Origin: Desulfotomaculaceae bacterium
GTDB taxonomy: Bacteria; Bacillota; Desulfotomaculia; Desulfotomaculales; Pelotomaculaceae
Reading direction: 5' to 3'
Length of the DNA: 64,000 nucleotides
Assembly (NCBI GenBank): GCA_028696455.1
Contig: JAQVGZ010000002.1
Span: 33,594-97,593 of the forward strand
Shown in pieces: positions 16,993 to 26,449 of the stretch. The number at the start of each line of letters is the position of its first letter. The stretch's first letter is position 1. The notes under the pieces are model-generated. The model made no database searches, was not told the DNA's origin, and saw only the letters and a program-made list of their open reading frames with translations. The translations under genes were made by a program, and so were the position numbers.

Positions 16993-18399
16993 ATGGACCT
17001 GAGCAAAAGGGTACGGGAATATATTGAGCGGAACAGGATGGTGGAACGGGGAAATAATGTTGTGGTGGCAGTTTCCGGTGGAACCGACTCAGTGGCTTTG
17101 TTGCACTTATTATATTACTTAAGACATAAACTTGGGATATCCCTGCACGTAGCTCATCTTAATCATATGTTTCGCGGTTCCGAATCGGAGGCAGACGCTT
17201 GTTTTGTAGCTGATCTAGCTAAGCGTTACCATTTGCCAGCTACAATTGAAGCGTTTGATGTACCGGCCTACCGGGAGGAAATGCGTATGTCTGCCCAGGC
17301 AGCTGCCCGCGAAGTGCGCTATCGTTTTCTACACAAGGTAGCTAAAAGCACCGGAGCGGCAAAAGTCGCCCTAGCCCATCAAGCTGATGACCAGGCTGAG
17401 ACAGTAATGATTAATTTTTTGCGTGGTTCAGGGCTCCCGGGACTCAAGGGCATTCTACCAGTGCGGAATGATTATCTAATTAGACCATTATTGATGGTGC
17501 GGAGGTATGAAATTGAGCGCTATTGTGCCGACTTGCAGCTACCCTTTCGTCAGGATTCTTCTAACTTAAAGAAGCATTATCTTCGCAACCGCGTCAGAAT
17601 GAATCTGTTGCCAATGCTGGAAAACGAATACAATCCTGCTATGGTTTCTAACTTGATCAGGCTGGGTGGGATTTGCCGTGAGGAAGATGAATATATGGAA
17701 AACCAGGCACTGAGGGCATACCGGAAGGCTATGGTTGCTTCCACTGGTAAGATCAGCCTTTCATTGGACCACATGCTGAAGATGCCCCTGGCTATCCGGC
17801 GTAGGGTACTAAGACTGGCCTGGCAGGCTTTTACAGGTACAAAGCGGGATCTGTCTTATCAACATACTGAAGATGCGTTAAACCTACTGAACAATAATGT
17901 AATTGGTTCGGTAGCATCTCTTCCAATTGGAGTTGTGGCAACTCGCGCTCAGCGGTCACTGGACCTATCAGTCTGCCTAGATAGGCAGTATCCCAGCTAT
18001 TATATTTATCCGCTGAAAGTGCCAGGGGCGACTTATATTCCAGAAATAGATCGTACTATCAGCGGGTCCTTGCTGGCTGGTAAGGTTTTGCCTGAACCGC
18101 GTTCCCTGCCGTTAAATGAAGCGGTTCTGGATTTTGATAAATTGCCCTCGAAGCTTTTTGTCCGGCGACGCCAAAAGGGAGATGTCTTTTGTCCATACGG
18201 TCAAAATTCTAATGTAAAGCTCAAAGACTTTTTGATTAAGCAAAGGATTCTTAGAGAAGAAAGAGATTTTTTGCCCCTTGTCTGCACACCCGAAGAAATA
18301 GTCTGGGTAGGGGGGGTACGTATTGGTGACAAATGGAAGATTGGTAGTGGAACTAAGAAAGTACTCCACTTAAAATTAACTAATGGTGCTAGCTGTTAA
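16993..18399 (+). CDS. tilS: tRNA(Ile)-lysidine synthetase
   Basis: 468 residues from the ATG at 16993, 6 nt after AGGTGA; a GTG at 16987 abuts that site. N-type ATP pyrophosphatase P-loop SGGTDS at 28-33, then the family pieces HLNHMFRG and AHQADDQAETV, and a C-terminal substrate-binding domain (RRRQKGDVFCPYG). It converts C34 of the CAU-anticodon tRNA-Ile to lysidine so that it reads AUA. Followed at 97 nt by ftsH; the hpt gene that usually lies between them is absent. Confidence 0.94.
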   Translation: MDLSKRVREYIERNRMVERGNNVVVAVSGGTDSVALLHLLYYLRHKLGISLHVAHLNHMFRGSESEADACFVADLAKRYHLPATIEAFDVPAYREEMRMSAQAAAREVRYRFLHKVAKSTGAAKVALAHQADDQAETVMINFLRGSGLPGLKGILPVRNDYLIRPLLMVRRYEIERYCADLQLPFRQDSSNLKKHYLRNRVRMNLLPMLENEYNPAMVSNLIRLGGICREEDEYMENQALRAYRKAMVASTGKISLSLDHMLKMPLAIRRRVLRLAWQAFTGTKRDLSYQHTEDALNLLNNNVIGSVASLPIGVVATRAQRSLDLSVCLDRQYPSYYIYPLKVPGATYIPEIDRTISGSLLAGKVLPEPRSLPLNEAVLDFDKLPSKLFVRRRQKGDVFCPYGQNSNVKLKDFLIKQRILREERDFLPLVCTPEEIVWVGGVRIGDKWKIGSGTKKVLHLKLTNGASC

Positions 18400-18495
18400 C
18401 CAAATAATTTTAAAATACCTTTTATATTTTTGCTTCCGTGGTATAATTATAATTATGGGTTTCTGTCGTTTTATTATTGGAGAGGAGTGGAATGA

Positions 18496-20325
18496 TTGAA
18501 TAAGGTTGTAAAAAACCTTAGTATCTATTTGTTGATTGTTCTCGCAATTATCTTTCTGTTGAGATATGCGACGCCCAATAAAGATGTTGCCCTACTGTTA
18601 TCTTACGATAAATTTTATGAGGATATAAACCAGGGCCAGGTTAAAAGTGTTTTGATCCAAACGGAGAGCCAGACTTTTATTATTACCGGCGAGAAAATTG
18701 ACGGAACCAAGTTTGAGACCAAGGGCCCAGCATCCGACACAGCCTTGTTGCAGTTGCTTAAAGAAAAAAATATCGAGCAAAAATTTGACTTGCCGACACA
18801 ACCCGGGTGGTGGGCCAGCTTACTTACAACTCTTCTGCCAATTCTGTTGTTTGTTGTCTTATTCTTCTTTCTAATGCAGCAAACCCAGGGTGGTGGTAAC
18901 CGGGTTATGTCTTTTGGCAAAAGCCGGGCGAGGCTTCAGACCGACGAGAAAAAAAAAGTTACTTTCAGTGATGTGGCCGGGGCTGATGAGGTGAAAGAAG
19001 AGCTGGAAGAAATAGTTGGGTTTCTAAAGAGTCCGAAAAAGTATCAGGAACTTGGCGCTAAAATACCTAAAGGTGTCCTCCTGTTCGGGCCACCTGGTAC
19101 CGGTAAGACTCTATTAGCCCGCGCGGTGGCAGGTGAAGCGGGAGTACCTTTCTTCAGTATCAGCGGCTCAGATTTTGTGGAAATGTTTGTTGGGGTTGGG
19201 GCTTCCCGTGTGCGGGATCTTTTTGAACAGGCCAAAAAAAACGCCCCATGCATTGTTTTCGTAGATGAGATTGATGCGGTAGGACGCCAGAGGGGCGCCG
19301 GTTTAGGTGGTGGTCATGATGAGCGAGAGCAAACGCTGAACCAGCTTCTAGTGGAAATGGACGGATTTTCCCCCAATGATGGTATAATTATCCTGGCCGC
19401 AACCAACCGCCCTGATATCCTTGATCCAGCACTTTTAAGGCCTGGACGTTTTGACCGTCAGGTAGTAGTAGACGCGCCGGATGTTAACGGGCGCAAGGAA
19501 ATATTGAAGTTGCATATCCGCGGTAAGCCGATTGAACAGGAGGTAAACTTAGAAATAATAGCGCGGCGAACACCAGGTTTTACAGGGGCCGATCTGGCTA
19601 ACCTAACCAATGAGGCAGCACTCCTGGCGGCGCGGCAAAACCGCAAGAAAGTAACAATGGCTGATTTAGAAAACTCTATTGAAAGAGTGATCGCTGGCCC
19701 AGAAAAGAAATCTAAGGTGATTAGTGAAAAGGAAAAGTGGCTGGTTTCCTATCACGAAGCTGGTCATGCTGTACTGGGCTACCTGCTCCCCAATACTGAT
19801 CCAGTGCACAAAGTATCTATTATACCAAGAGGCCGGGCTGGTGGCTATACCTTGCTTTTACCTAAAGAGGATCGCTATTATGCAACTAAGTCCCAGTTGC
19901 TTGATCAGGTAACCATGCTTTTAGGAGGGCGTGTAGCTGAGGCGGTTGTGCTAAAGGAGATTAGTACTGGAGCTCAGAACGATCTGGAGCGCTCCACCGA
20001 AATAGTCAGAAAAATGGTTATGGAGTTCGGAATGAGTGATCTTGGCCCGACGACATTCGGGCACAGGCAGGATACACCATTTCTTGGTCGTGACTTGGCC
20101 AGGGACCGCAATTACAGTGAAGAAGTAGCCAATGCTATTGATATTCAGGTCAGGAGTACTATTGATAATTCATATAACAAAGCTAAACAGATACTGGAAG
20201 AACATCTGGATACTCTCCACCTGGTAGCAAAAACACTTTTTGAAAAAGAGACTGTGGAAGCTGAAGACTTTGCGGAATTGATGAAACAGGCCGGTGAGGC
20301 AGAACGGTTAGACCGGGTTAAATGA
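18496..20325 (+). CDS. ftsH: ATP-dependent zinc metalloprotease FtsH
   Basis: 609 residues, TTG start after GAGGAGTGG. Two membrane segments (about 8-23 and 108-127) flank a small outside domain. The AAA+ module has Walker A GPPGTGKT at 198-205, Walker B VDEID and the second region of homology. The peptidase zinc motif HEAGH starts at residue 420. A membrane-bound hexamer that degrades misfolded membrane proteins and some regulators, and is needed for sporulation in Bacillus. Length is near the usual 600-640. Confidence 0.97.
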   Translation: MNKVVKNLSIYLLIVLAIIFLLRYATPNKDVALLLSYDKFYEDINQGQVKSVLIQTESQTFIITGEKIDGTKFETKGPASDTALLQLLKEKNIEQKFDLPTQPGWWASLLTTLLPILLFVVLFFFLMQQTQGGGNRVMSFGKSRARLQTDEKKKVTFSDVAGADEVKEELEEIVGFLKSPKKYQELGAKIPKGVLLFGPPGTGKTLLARAVAGEAGVPFFSISGSDFVEMFVGVGASRVRDLFEQAKKNAPCIVFVDEIDAVGRQRGAGLGGGHDEREQTLNQLLVEMDGFSPNDGIIILAATNRPDILDPALLRPGRFDRQVVVDAPDVNGRKEILKLHIRGKPIEQEVNLEIIARRTPGFTGADLANLTNEAALLAARQNRKKVTMADLENSIERVIAGPEKKSKVISEKEKWLVSYHEAGHAVLGYLLPNTDPVHKVSIIPRGRAGGYTLLLPKEDRYYATKSQLLDQVTMLLGGRVAEAVVLKEISTGAQNDLERSTEIVRKMVMEFGMSDLGPTTFGHRQDTPFLGRDLARDRNYSEEVANAIDIQVRSTIDNSYNKAKQILEEHLDTLHLVAKTLFEKETVEAEDFAELMKQAGEAERLDRVK

Positions 20326-20391
20326 GGATAACAATATTTGGAACATAGGCCATACTAGTTTTTGGCATAAAAACAGGGGGGGTAATTTAAT

Positions 20392-20841
20392 ATGGAACGC
20401 ACATATCTTATGGTTAAGCCTGATGGTGTTCAGCGTAACCTTACTGGTGAAATTATCAGCAGGTTTGAGAAGAAAGGGTTCAAAATAATCGGACTGAAAA
20501 TGTTTAAAATCACCAGGGAGTTAGCGGAAAAACATTATGGAGAGCACATTGGCAAGCCATTTTTTACTTCTTTAGTCGACTATATTACTTCCGGTCCTGT
20601 TGTTGGTATAGTAGTGGAAGGTAAAAATGTAGTTAGTGCCGCCAGGGAAATGATGGGGGCAACCGATCCATTAAAAGCTGCACCTGGCACTATCAGAAGT
20701 AGTTATGGAATTGATATCGGGCGCAATGTTATTCATGGTTCCGACTCAGTTACCAGCTCTGCGAGGGAGATTGCGATTTTCTTTAAAGAGGGAGAATTAG
20801 TGGAGTATAGTCGTGATTTAGACCGGTGGATTTACGAGTGA
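20392..20841 (+). CDS. ndk: nucleoside diphosphate kinase
   Basis: 149 residues. The start [16 protein letters not shown] and the active-site loop RNVIHGSDS, whose histidine carries the phosphate, are typical. It transfers gamma-phosphate among NTPs and NDPs. A ribosome site AGGGGGGG precedes the ATG. It lies 66 nt after ftsH and 30 nt before the formate-THF ligase gene, so it may be co-transcribed with both. Confidence 0.96.
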   Translation: MERTYLMVKPDGVQRNLTGEIISRFEKKGFKIIGLKMFKITRELAEKHYGEHIGKPFFTSLVDYITSGPVVGIVVEGKNVVSAAREMMGATDPLKAAPGTIRSSYGIDIGRNVIHGSDSVTSSAREIAIFFKEGELVEYSRDLDRWIYE

Positions 20842-20871
20842 ATAATACAAAAACGATAAGAGGAGCGTTAT

Positions 20872-22632
20872 ATGGCTTATGATGCAACCAGGATGGCGGA
20901 TTGGCAAATCGCCGAGGAGTCCGAAAAAAACTTGCTTGCTCCTGATGAGTGGCGGGACAGGCTAGGCCTGGAAAAAGATGAAATAATTCCGTATGGGAGA
21001 GTATGCAAGTTTGATTTTTTAAAAATTATGAATCGCCTTAAAGGTAGGCGGGATGGCAAATATATTGAGGTTACCGCCATAACTCCCACTCCGCTTGGTG
21101 AAGGAAAGACTACCACCACTATAGGACTTCTGGAGGGATTGGGCAAAAGAGGTAAAAATGTAGGTGGTTGTATCCGTCAGCCGTCCGGCGGGCCTACTAT
21201 GAATATCAAGGGTACTGCTGCTGGTGGGGGCAATGCTTTACTAATTCCGATGACCGAGTTTTCCCTGGGGCTTACCGGTGATATCAATGACATTATGAAT
21301 GCCCATAACCTGGCAATGGTAGCTCTAAACGCCAGGTTGCAGCATGAGGCAAACTATAATGATCACGAATTGGCTGAGCGAAACCTGTGTCGCCTGGATA
21401 TTGATCCAAAACATGTTGAAATGGGCTGGATTATTGACTTTTGTGCTCAGGGGTTGCGTAATATTGTCATGGGAATCGGCGGCAGGATGGACGGTTTCAT
21501 GATGTCTTCAAAATTCAGTATTGCGGGCAGTTCTGAAATCATGGCTATCCTTGCTATTGTCCGTGACTTGAGGGACTTGAGAGAAAGACTGGGAAAAATA
21601 ATTGTGGCTTATGATCGGAAGGGTGATCCAGTTACTACTGCAGATCTGGAAGTAGCGGGTGCTATGTGTGCATGGATGAGAAACGCTATTAACCCGACTC
21701 TGATGAGTACAGTGGAGCAACAGCCCTGCATGGTGCACGCCGGACCTTTTGCGAATATTGCCGTTGGACAGTCTTCGATCATAGCCGACCGCATAGGATT
21801 AAAGATGTTTGACTATCATGTTACTGAAAGCGGATTTGGAGCTGATATCGGTTTTGAAAAGTTCTGGAATGTAAAATGCAGACTAAGCGGGCTTGTTCCT
21901 AGTGTATCAGTTATTACGGCTACTATCCGGGCTTTGAAGATGCATGGCGGGGGGCCTAGAGTTGTACCAGGTCGGCCTCTGGCTGAAGAATATCGAAAAG
22001 AAAACCTGCAACTTCTGGAAGGTGGCATTCCAAATTTGTTGCACCATATTGGCACTGTCAAGAAGGCAGGGATTACCCCGGTTGTCTGTATTAATGCCTT
22101 TGACACAGATACCAAAGATGAGCTCTTAATGGTACGGCGTTATGTCGAGCAAGCCGGGGTTCGTTGTGCGCTTTCCAGACAGTGGTTAGAAGGCGGAGAT
22201 GGTGCTCTCGAATTAGCTGATGCGGTTATTGATGCCACTAAGGACATTGTTAATTTTGATTTCCTTTATCCATTAGAAATGCCTTTAAGGCAGAGAGTTG
22301 AGGTAATAGCTAAAGTAGTGTATGGGGCTGACGGTGTGGCCTGGACTCCTGAGGCTGAAGCCAAAGCCAGGAAATTTGAATCCGACCCAACGATGAGGAA
22401 TTATGCTACTATGATGGTTAAAACTCATTTAAGTTTAACCCACAATCCCGAAATGAAGGGAGTCCCCAGGGGTTGGGTTCTGCCGATTAATGATGTCCTT
22501 GTTTTTGCTGGGGCTGAATTTCTTTGCCCTGTTACTGGTGCAATAAACTTGATGCCAGGGACCAGCTCAAACCCGGCTTTTAGGAAAATTGATGTTGATG
22601 TAGATACTGGGAAGGTTACCGGTCTTTTTTAA
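20872..22632 (+). CDS. fhs: formate--tetrahydrofolate ligase, divergent long form
   Basis: 586 residues, about 25-30 longer than the usual 555-560. ATP-dependent formation of 10-formyl-THF from formate and THF, a step of the methyl branch of the Wood-Ljungdahl pathway and of purine supply. The P-loop [13 protein letters not shown] is at 71-83. The next block reads [20 protein letters not shown], where standard enzymes have LREPSLGPxFGxKGGAAGGG, and other blocks differ likewise (for example [16 protein letters not shown]). The family is certain; the subgroup is unusual. The ATG follows AGAGGAG. Confidence 0.92.
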   Translation: MAYDATRMADWQIAEESEKNLLAPDEWRDRLGLEKDEIIPYGRVCKFDFLKIMNRLKGRRDGKYIEVTAITPTPLGEGKTTTTIGLLEGLGKRGKNVGGCIRQPSGGPTMNIKGTAAGGGNALLIPMTEFSLGLTGDINDIMNAHNLAMVALNARLQHEANYNDHELAERNLCRLDIDPKHVEMGWIIDFCAQGLRNIVMGIGGRMDGFMMSSKFSIAGSSEIMAILAIVRDLRDLRERLGKIIVAYDRKGDPVTTADLEVAGAMCAWMRNAINPTLMSTVEQQPCMVHAGPFANIAVGQSSIIADRIGLKMFDYHVTESGFGADIGFEKFWNVKCRLSGLVPSVSVITATIRALKMHGGGPRVVPGRPLAEEYRKENLQLLEGGIPNLLHHIGTVKKAGITPVVCINAFDTDTKDELLMVRRYVEQAGVRCALSRQWLEGGDGALELADAVIDATKDIVNFDFLYPLEMPLRQRVEVIAKVVYGADGVAWTPEAEAKARKFESDPTMRNYATMMVKTHLSLTHNPEMKGVPRGWVLPINDVLVFAGAEFLCPVTGAINLMPGTSSNPAFRKIDVDVDTGKVTGLF

Positions 22633-22717
22633 TCATCCTGGATAAACCATGTACTCCAGCCTCAAGAAAGGCCGTCAAGGATAAATAGCTACTGACGATA
22701 ATGCGGAGGCAAGTGAA

Positions 22718-23161
22718 ATGTACAAAAAGATACTGGTGCCTTTTGATAATTCCAGCCAATCTTTTTCGGCTGCCCAGCATGCCTTAAAACTAGCTACGGT
22801 CCGTAGGGCGACAGTTACACTTTTCCATGTGATTCAGGATATAATTAATGATCCAGAAGAGAGAGCCCGGGTCCGTATCGGGATCGACCGGGAAACTATT
22901 TTAAACGAGCTAAAAGTTAAAGCACAGACCATGCTAGAGCAGTTGAGAGAACAGCTTGCCGGGAATGATATTAAGATTGATACTGCTGTAGTAGTCGGTA
23001 ACCCGGCTAAGGAAATCCTGAAAAAGGCAAAAATCGAGGGTTATGACGTTATTATTATCGGTAGCAGAGGACTGGGAAAAATACCTGGCATCCTGATGGG
23101 AAGTGTAAGTAATAAGGTGTGTTCTGGTGCCACTTGCCCGGTAATAGTCATTCACATATAG
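22718..23161 (+). CDS. universal stress protein, UspA family
   Basis: 147 residues. The ATP-binding signature GX2GX9GS is present near the C-terminus (GSRGLGKIPGILMGS), so it belongs to the nucleotide-binding UspFG/MJ0577 type. It starts MYKKILVPFDNSSQS, the classic first strand and loop. Cytosolic; its exact role is unknown. It stands between the C1 gene fhs and the folate genes without an obvious functional link. Confidence 0.88.
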   Translation: MYKKILVPFDNSSQSFSAAQHALKLATVRRATVTLFHVIQDIINDPEERARVRIGIDRETILNELKVKAQTMLEQLREQLAGNDIKIDTAVVVGNPAKEILKKAKIEGYDVIIIGSRGLGKIPGILMGSVSNKVCSGATCPVIVIHI

Positions 23162-23198
23162 AAGTTGCGAAACTATTTTAACAAAAAAACGTTGGAGA

Positions 23199-24392
23199 AT
23201 GCAATTGACGATCCGGGCTTATGTCATTGAAGTAAGAAATAAGGAGCATGCCTTGAGTGTACTTGCATCTGTTGGTGCTGATCAGGCTGGGTGTCGGTGG
23301 ATGGCGCCAAAAGCTATACACAGGCTGGTAATGTTAGAAGGATTACTGCCAAAGCAGGCCAATATAATCAAACAGGAAATGCTCGGCAAGGGTGGGGAGG
23401 CTGCTGTCTCTAGAGGCGTGATTGACGGCTCTGTTCGGGAGTCTAAAGTTCTCTTAATGGGCACCTTAAAGCAATATGGTGCATTTCTAGACAAACTCAT
23501 GCTGCAACCCTTTGGCCTGGCAGATCTTGCTGTCCGGATCAGGAGCCTGTTAAATGGACTTGAAGAACGGCCTTCCTTTAATTTGGTCTGCCGCGATAAA
23601 ATTATCCGGCTAGGTGAAAGGACGTTGGTTGTGGGGATCCTGAATGTGACTCCGGATTCTTTCTCAGACGGGGGGATCTACCGTGACTGTGGTTCAGCCT
23701 TGATACGGGCTAAGCAAATGGTTGCCGATGGTGCTGATATTATTGACCTGGGTGGGGAATCTACTCGGCCGGGATACAAACCGGTGGATGTAGGAGATGA
23801 ATTATCTCGCGTTATTCCCGTTTTGAGAAAATTGATTAAAGAAGTGTCGGTTCCAATTTCGGTTGATACGACCAAGATAGATGTAGCCCGCCAGGCGCTT
23901 GAAGCCGGCGCCCATATAATTAACAACCAGCGGCCTTTGGACGTTGAGCCTGCCATGTACGACTTAGTTGCGGAATACGGAGCGCCCCTGGTGCTAATGC
24001 ACAACCAGCAGAGCACTGAGTACCGCGATTTAATCGGTGATTTAATCGAGTATTTCCTGGATAGCATCAAGGTGGCTATGTCTGCGGGAGTAGCTCGAGA
24101 TAAACTAATTATAGACCCGGGTTTTGGCTTCGGAAAGTCTACAGGCCAGAACCTGGAGGTATTGCGGCGGTTAAGAGAATTGCGCTGTCTCGGGTTACCG
24201 ATATTAATTGGAACCTCACGTAAATCGACTATCGGAAAAGTGCTTGGGTTGCCGGTAGACCAGCGAGTGGAAGGTACTGCGGCCACTGTTGCGGTAGGTA
24301 TTGCTAACGGTGCTGACATTGTACGGGTACATGATGTGAAAAAAATGGTTCGTGTGGCCAGAATGACTGACGCTATAGTCCGGGGGAAATGA
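23199..24392 (+). CDS. folP: dihydropteroate synthase with N-terminal extension
   Basis: 397 residues. The TIM-barrel enzyme occupies about residues 145-397, with LNVTPDSFSDGG (pterin loop), GGESTRPG, GFGFGKS and the GTSRKS loop. It condenses hydroxymethyl-dihydropterin diphosphate with p-aminobenzoate and is the sulfonamide target. Residues 1-140 form an extra domain of unknown function not found in E. coli FolP. The usual INDVSG segment reads IINNQRPL. Its stop directly precedes the GTG start option of folB (0 nt gap). Operon folP-folB-folK. Confidence 0.9.
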   Translation: MQLTIRAYVIEVRNKEHALSVLASVGADQAGCRWMAPKAIHRLVMLEGLLPKQANIIKQEMLGKGGEAAVSRGVIDGSVRESKVLLMGTLKQYGAFLDKLMLQPFGLADLAVRIRSLLNGLEERPSFNLVCRDKIIRLGERTLVVGILNVTPDSFSDGGIYRDCGSALIRAKQMVADGADIIDLGGESTRPGYKPVDVGDELSRVIPVLRKLIKEVSVPISVDTTKIDVARQALEAGAHIINNQRPLDVEPAMYDLVAEYGAPLVLMHNQQSTEYRDLIGDLIEYFLDSIKVAMSAGVARDKLIIDPGFGFGKSTGQNLEVLRRLRELRCLGLPILIGTSRKSTIGKVLGLPVDQRVEGTAATVAVGIANGADIVRVHDVKKMVRVARMTDAIVRGK

Positions 24393-24761
24393 GTGGAAAT
24401 GGATAAAATAATCTTGGCTGGAATGGAGTTCTACGGTTATCATGGTATATTACCTCAGGAACAATTCCTGGGGCAGAAGTTTACTGTTGATGTCGAATTG
24501 TCCCTGGAACTTGAACAAGCAGGTTATTCCGATACCCCGGAGCAAGCGGTGGATTATGCCAGCGTTTTCGATATGGTCAGGACGATTATTGAAGGCAGGC
24601 CTCGCAAGTTGCTTGAGTCTGTGGCTGAGGCTATAGCAGAAAGTGTATTAAAACGTTTTCCAGCAGTAAAGGAAATACTGGTTCGGGTTAAGAAACCCCA
24701 TGCACCTCTGCCGGGGAAATTTGACTGGGTGGCCGTAGAAATTAATAGAAAAAATGAATAG
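24393..24761 (+). CDS. folB: dihydroneopterin aldolase
   Basis: 122 residues from the GTG at 24393; the ATG two codons later (24399) is equally possible. Family markers: FYGYHGILPQEQ near the N-terminus, DYASVFDMV, the glutamate in LLESVAEAIAE, and VRVKKPHAPLPG. It cleaves dihydroneopterin to hydroxymethyl-dihydropterin and glycolaldehyde. The gene overlaps folK by 8 nt, implying coupled translation. Confidence 0.93.
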   Translation: MEMDKIILAGMEFYGYHGILPQEQFLGQKFTVDVELSLELEQAGYSDTPEQAVDYASVFDMVRTIIEGRPRKLLESVAEAIAESVLKRFPAVKEILVRVKKPHAPLPGKFDWVAVEINRKNE

Positions 24762-25266
24762 CATTACAGATATTATTGCTTATATTGGTCTCGGCAGCAA
24801 TATGGGTGATAAGGTAGCCAATATTAGAAAGGCACTGGCGGTGCTGGATATTAGTAAGGGGGTTTGGGTGAAACGGGTGGCGCCTTACTATTATACGGCA
24901 CCCATTGGTTATACCGGACAGGATTGGTTTGTTAATACAGTAGCAGAATTGGAAACAAAATTATCACCTTACGACCTGCTCTACTTGTTGCTTGATGTGG
25001 AGAACAGGCTTGGGCGGGTACGGACAATACCTTGGGGACCGCGGACGATCGACTTGGACTTGCTCATTTATGGTCATGAAGAAATAAATACCTCAGGGTT
25101 AATGCTCCCCCACCCTAATATGCATGAGCGTGCCTTTGTTATGGTGCCGCTAGCAGTATTGGCGCCTGAGGTGGAATTACCGGGCAGGGGTAAGGTAGTC
25201 GAACTAGCGTCGTTGCTGGCCAGAGACCAGTTAATTATGAAAATGGAATCTTTAAATGATCACTGA
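24754..25266 (+). CDS. folK: hydroxymethyl-dihydropterin pyrophosphokinase
   Basis: 170 residues. It transfers diphosphate from ATP to hydroxymethyl-dihydropterin, giving the FolP substrate. Key parts are YIGLGSNMGDK at the N-terminus and WGPRTIDLDLL, followed by LPHPNMHERAFVMVPL; the two Asp of DLDL bind magnesium. Third gene of the folP-folB-folK run, starting inside folB. Confidence 0.95.
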   Translation: MNSITDIIAYIGLGSNMGDKVANIRKALAVLDISKGVWVKRVAPYYYTAPIGYTGQDWFVNTVAELETKLSPYDLLYLLLDVENRLGRVRTIPWGPRTIDLDLLIYGHEEINTSGLMLPHPNMHERAFVMVPLAVLAPEVELPGRGKVVELASLLARDQLIMKMESLNDH

Positions 25267-25286
25267 ATGTATTTGTTAAAAAATTA

Positions 25287-25315
25287 TTGCCTGGTTGATT
25301 TGGCTGTGTTAAAAT
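25287..25315 (+). promoter_or_regulatory. SigA promoter of the pantothenate operon
   Basis: TTGCCT (25287-25292), 17-nt spacer, TAAAAT (25310-25315). Confidence 0.6.
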
Positions 25316-25321
25316 GTAACG

Positions 25322-25484
25322 GCAAGGGTGGCATCTTTAGGAGCTATACCTAAATGATTATATAAAAAACAATTTACGATTAAGAACTTCTGATAAATTA
25401 AAACTTATCGCTTGGAGCCAGAGGGACCGAGACGGGAGGTTGGAGTTCACATAGCCTTTCGGGTAATCCGGGAGGCTTTTTATT
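25322..25484 (+). promoter_or_regulatory. candidate regulatory leader of the pantothenate operon
   Basis: From the expected transcription start to an intrinsic terminator. It holds a small hairpin (TTTAGG/CCTAAA with a 7-nt loop, 25334-25352), then a purine-rich GC-richer block (about 25412-25450). The pan RNA motif is known from leaders of Firmicutes panB operons and is a natural candidate, but I cannot match its consensus from memory. No T-box sequence is present. Whether a ligand controls read-through is inference. Confidence 0.45.
25453..25484 (+). terminator. intrinsic terminator in the pan leader
   Basis: A 10-pair stem (25453-25462 with 25468-25477, two G-T pairs), loop GTAAT, then TTTTT. 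It lies 69 nt before the first start codon, inside the transcript leader, which suggests attenuation. Confidence 0.7.
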
Positions 25485-25552
25485 ATAAATAGTGTTAAAA
25501 ACAGCTGATACCAGTAGTTTAAGAATAGCTCCTTAGTGATTCAGACGAGGGG

Positions 25553-26449
25553 GTGTCATCAATCAGCAAGCCATCTATAGCAGTAGTTGGGGCAGGGAAA
25601 GTTGGATCGGCGATAGCCCTGCTACTGAGTCGCCAGGGCTATCCGTTGGTTGGAGTATCCGATAAGCGCCTATCATCAGCTATGCGTGTGGCAGAAGAAT
25701 TAATGGTAATTGCCACTACTAAACCCGAGGAGATTACTGTCAGTGCCGATGTGGTTTTTATCACGACACCTGATCGTATAATTGCACAGGTTGCTGGTGA
25801 GATTAATGAACGAAAAGGTTTTAAGTACGGTCAAATAGTATTCCATACCAGTGGGTTTCACCCTGCGGAAGAAGTTGGAATTGCCCGGTATTCCGGGGCG
25901 ATGGTTGCATCGTTACACCCGCTTCAGTCTTTTGCCGATGTTAGTATGGCTATGAAAAACTTGCCTGGATCATATTTTGCGCTTGAAGGTGACACTGGCG
26001 CGTTACCAGTGGCAGAACAGATTGTAAAGGACCTTGGTGGCAAGAGCTTTTTTATTGCCACTCGTGATAAGCCACTGTATCATGCGGCTGCCTGTATCGC
26101 ATCCAACTACCTTGTTTCTTTAATGCACATCGCAACTGGCCTTTATAGCCGTTTCGGACTTTCCAGGCCAGAGGCTTTTCAAGCGTTGCTCCCTTTGATA
26201 CAGGGTACTATAAAGAATATCAGCGAGATCGGCCCAGCCCAGGCATTAACAGGTCCGGTGGCGCGTGGTGATGGTGTGACGCTTGAAGGTCACCTGTTTT
26301 CTCTAAGTGAGGCGGGAGAGCTTGAATTTGAGCTTTACAAAAAGCTCGGTCTTTACTCTATAATGGTAGCCCTGGAAAAAGAAAGTATCACCATTGAACA
26401 GGCTGACAAGCTTAAAGAGATCTTGGAGGGGGCAAAAGAACATGAATAG
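25553..26449 (+). CDS. Rossmann-fold and DUF2520 domain protein, candidate ketopantoate reductase
   Basis: 298 residues. The N-terminal NAD(P)-binding fold starts SIAVVGAGKVGSAIALLL (GxGxxG), with a second half like the DUF2520 domain (HPLQSFADVSMAM, then HAAACIASNYLVSL). It resembles 6-phosphogluconate/ketopantoate-type reductases. It heads the pan operon and overlaps panB by 8 nt. No panE is present here, so reduction of ketopantoate is a reasonable inference but unproven. The GTG directly abuts the GAGGGG site; the exact start is uncertain. Confidence 0.75.
   Translation: MSSISKPSIAVVGAGKVGSAIALLLSRQGYPLVGVSDKRLSSAMRVAEELMVIATTKPEEITVSADVVFITTPDRIIAQVAGEINERKGFKYGQIVFHTSGFHPAEEVGIARYSGAMVASLHPLQSFADVSMAMKNLPGSYFALEGDTGALPVAEQIVKDLGGKSFFIATRDKPLYHAAACIASNYLVSLMHIATGLYSRFGLSRPEAFQALLPLIQGTIKNISEIGPAQALTGPVARGDGVTLEGHLFSLSEAGELEFELYKKLGLYSIMVALEKESITIEQADKLKEILEGAKEHE

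Noticed and set aside
23678..24319. A 213-codon open frame on the minus strand inside folP
   Set aside because: It is the antisense shadow of a clearly coding gene, with Ser/Pro/Arg-rich composition typical of such shadows.
25400..25452. T-box or THF riboswitch before the pan operon
   Set aside because: The T-box sequence TGGNACCGCG and the THF riboswitch core are not present.
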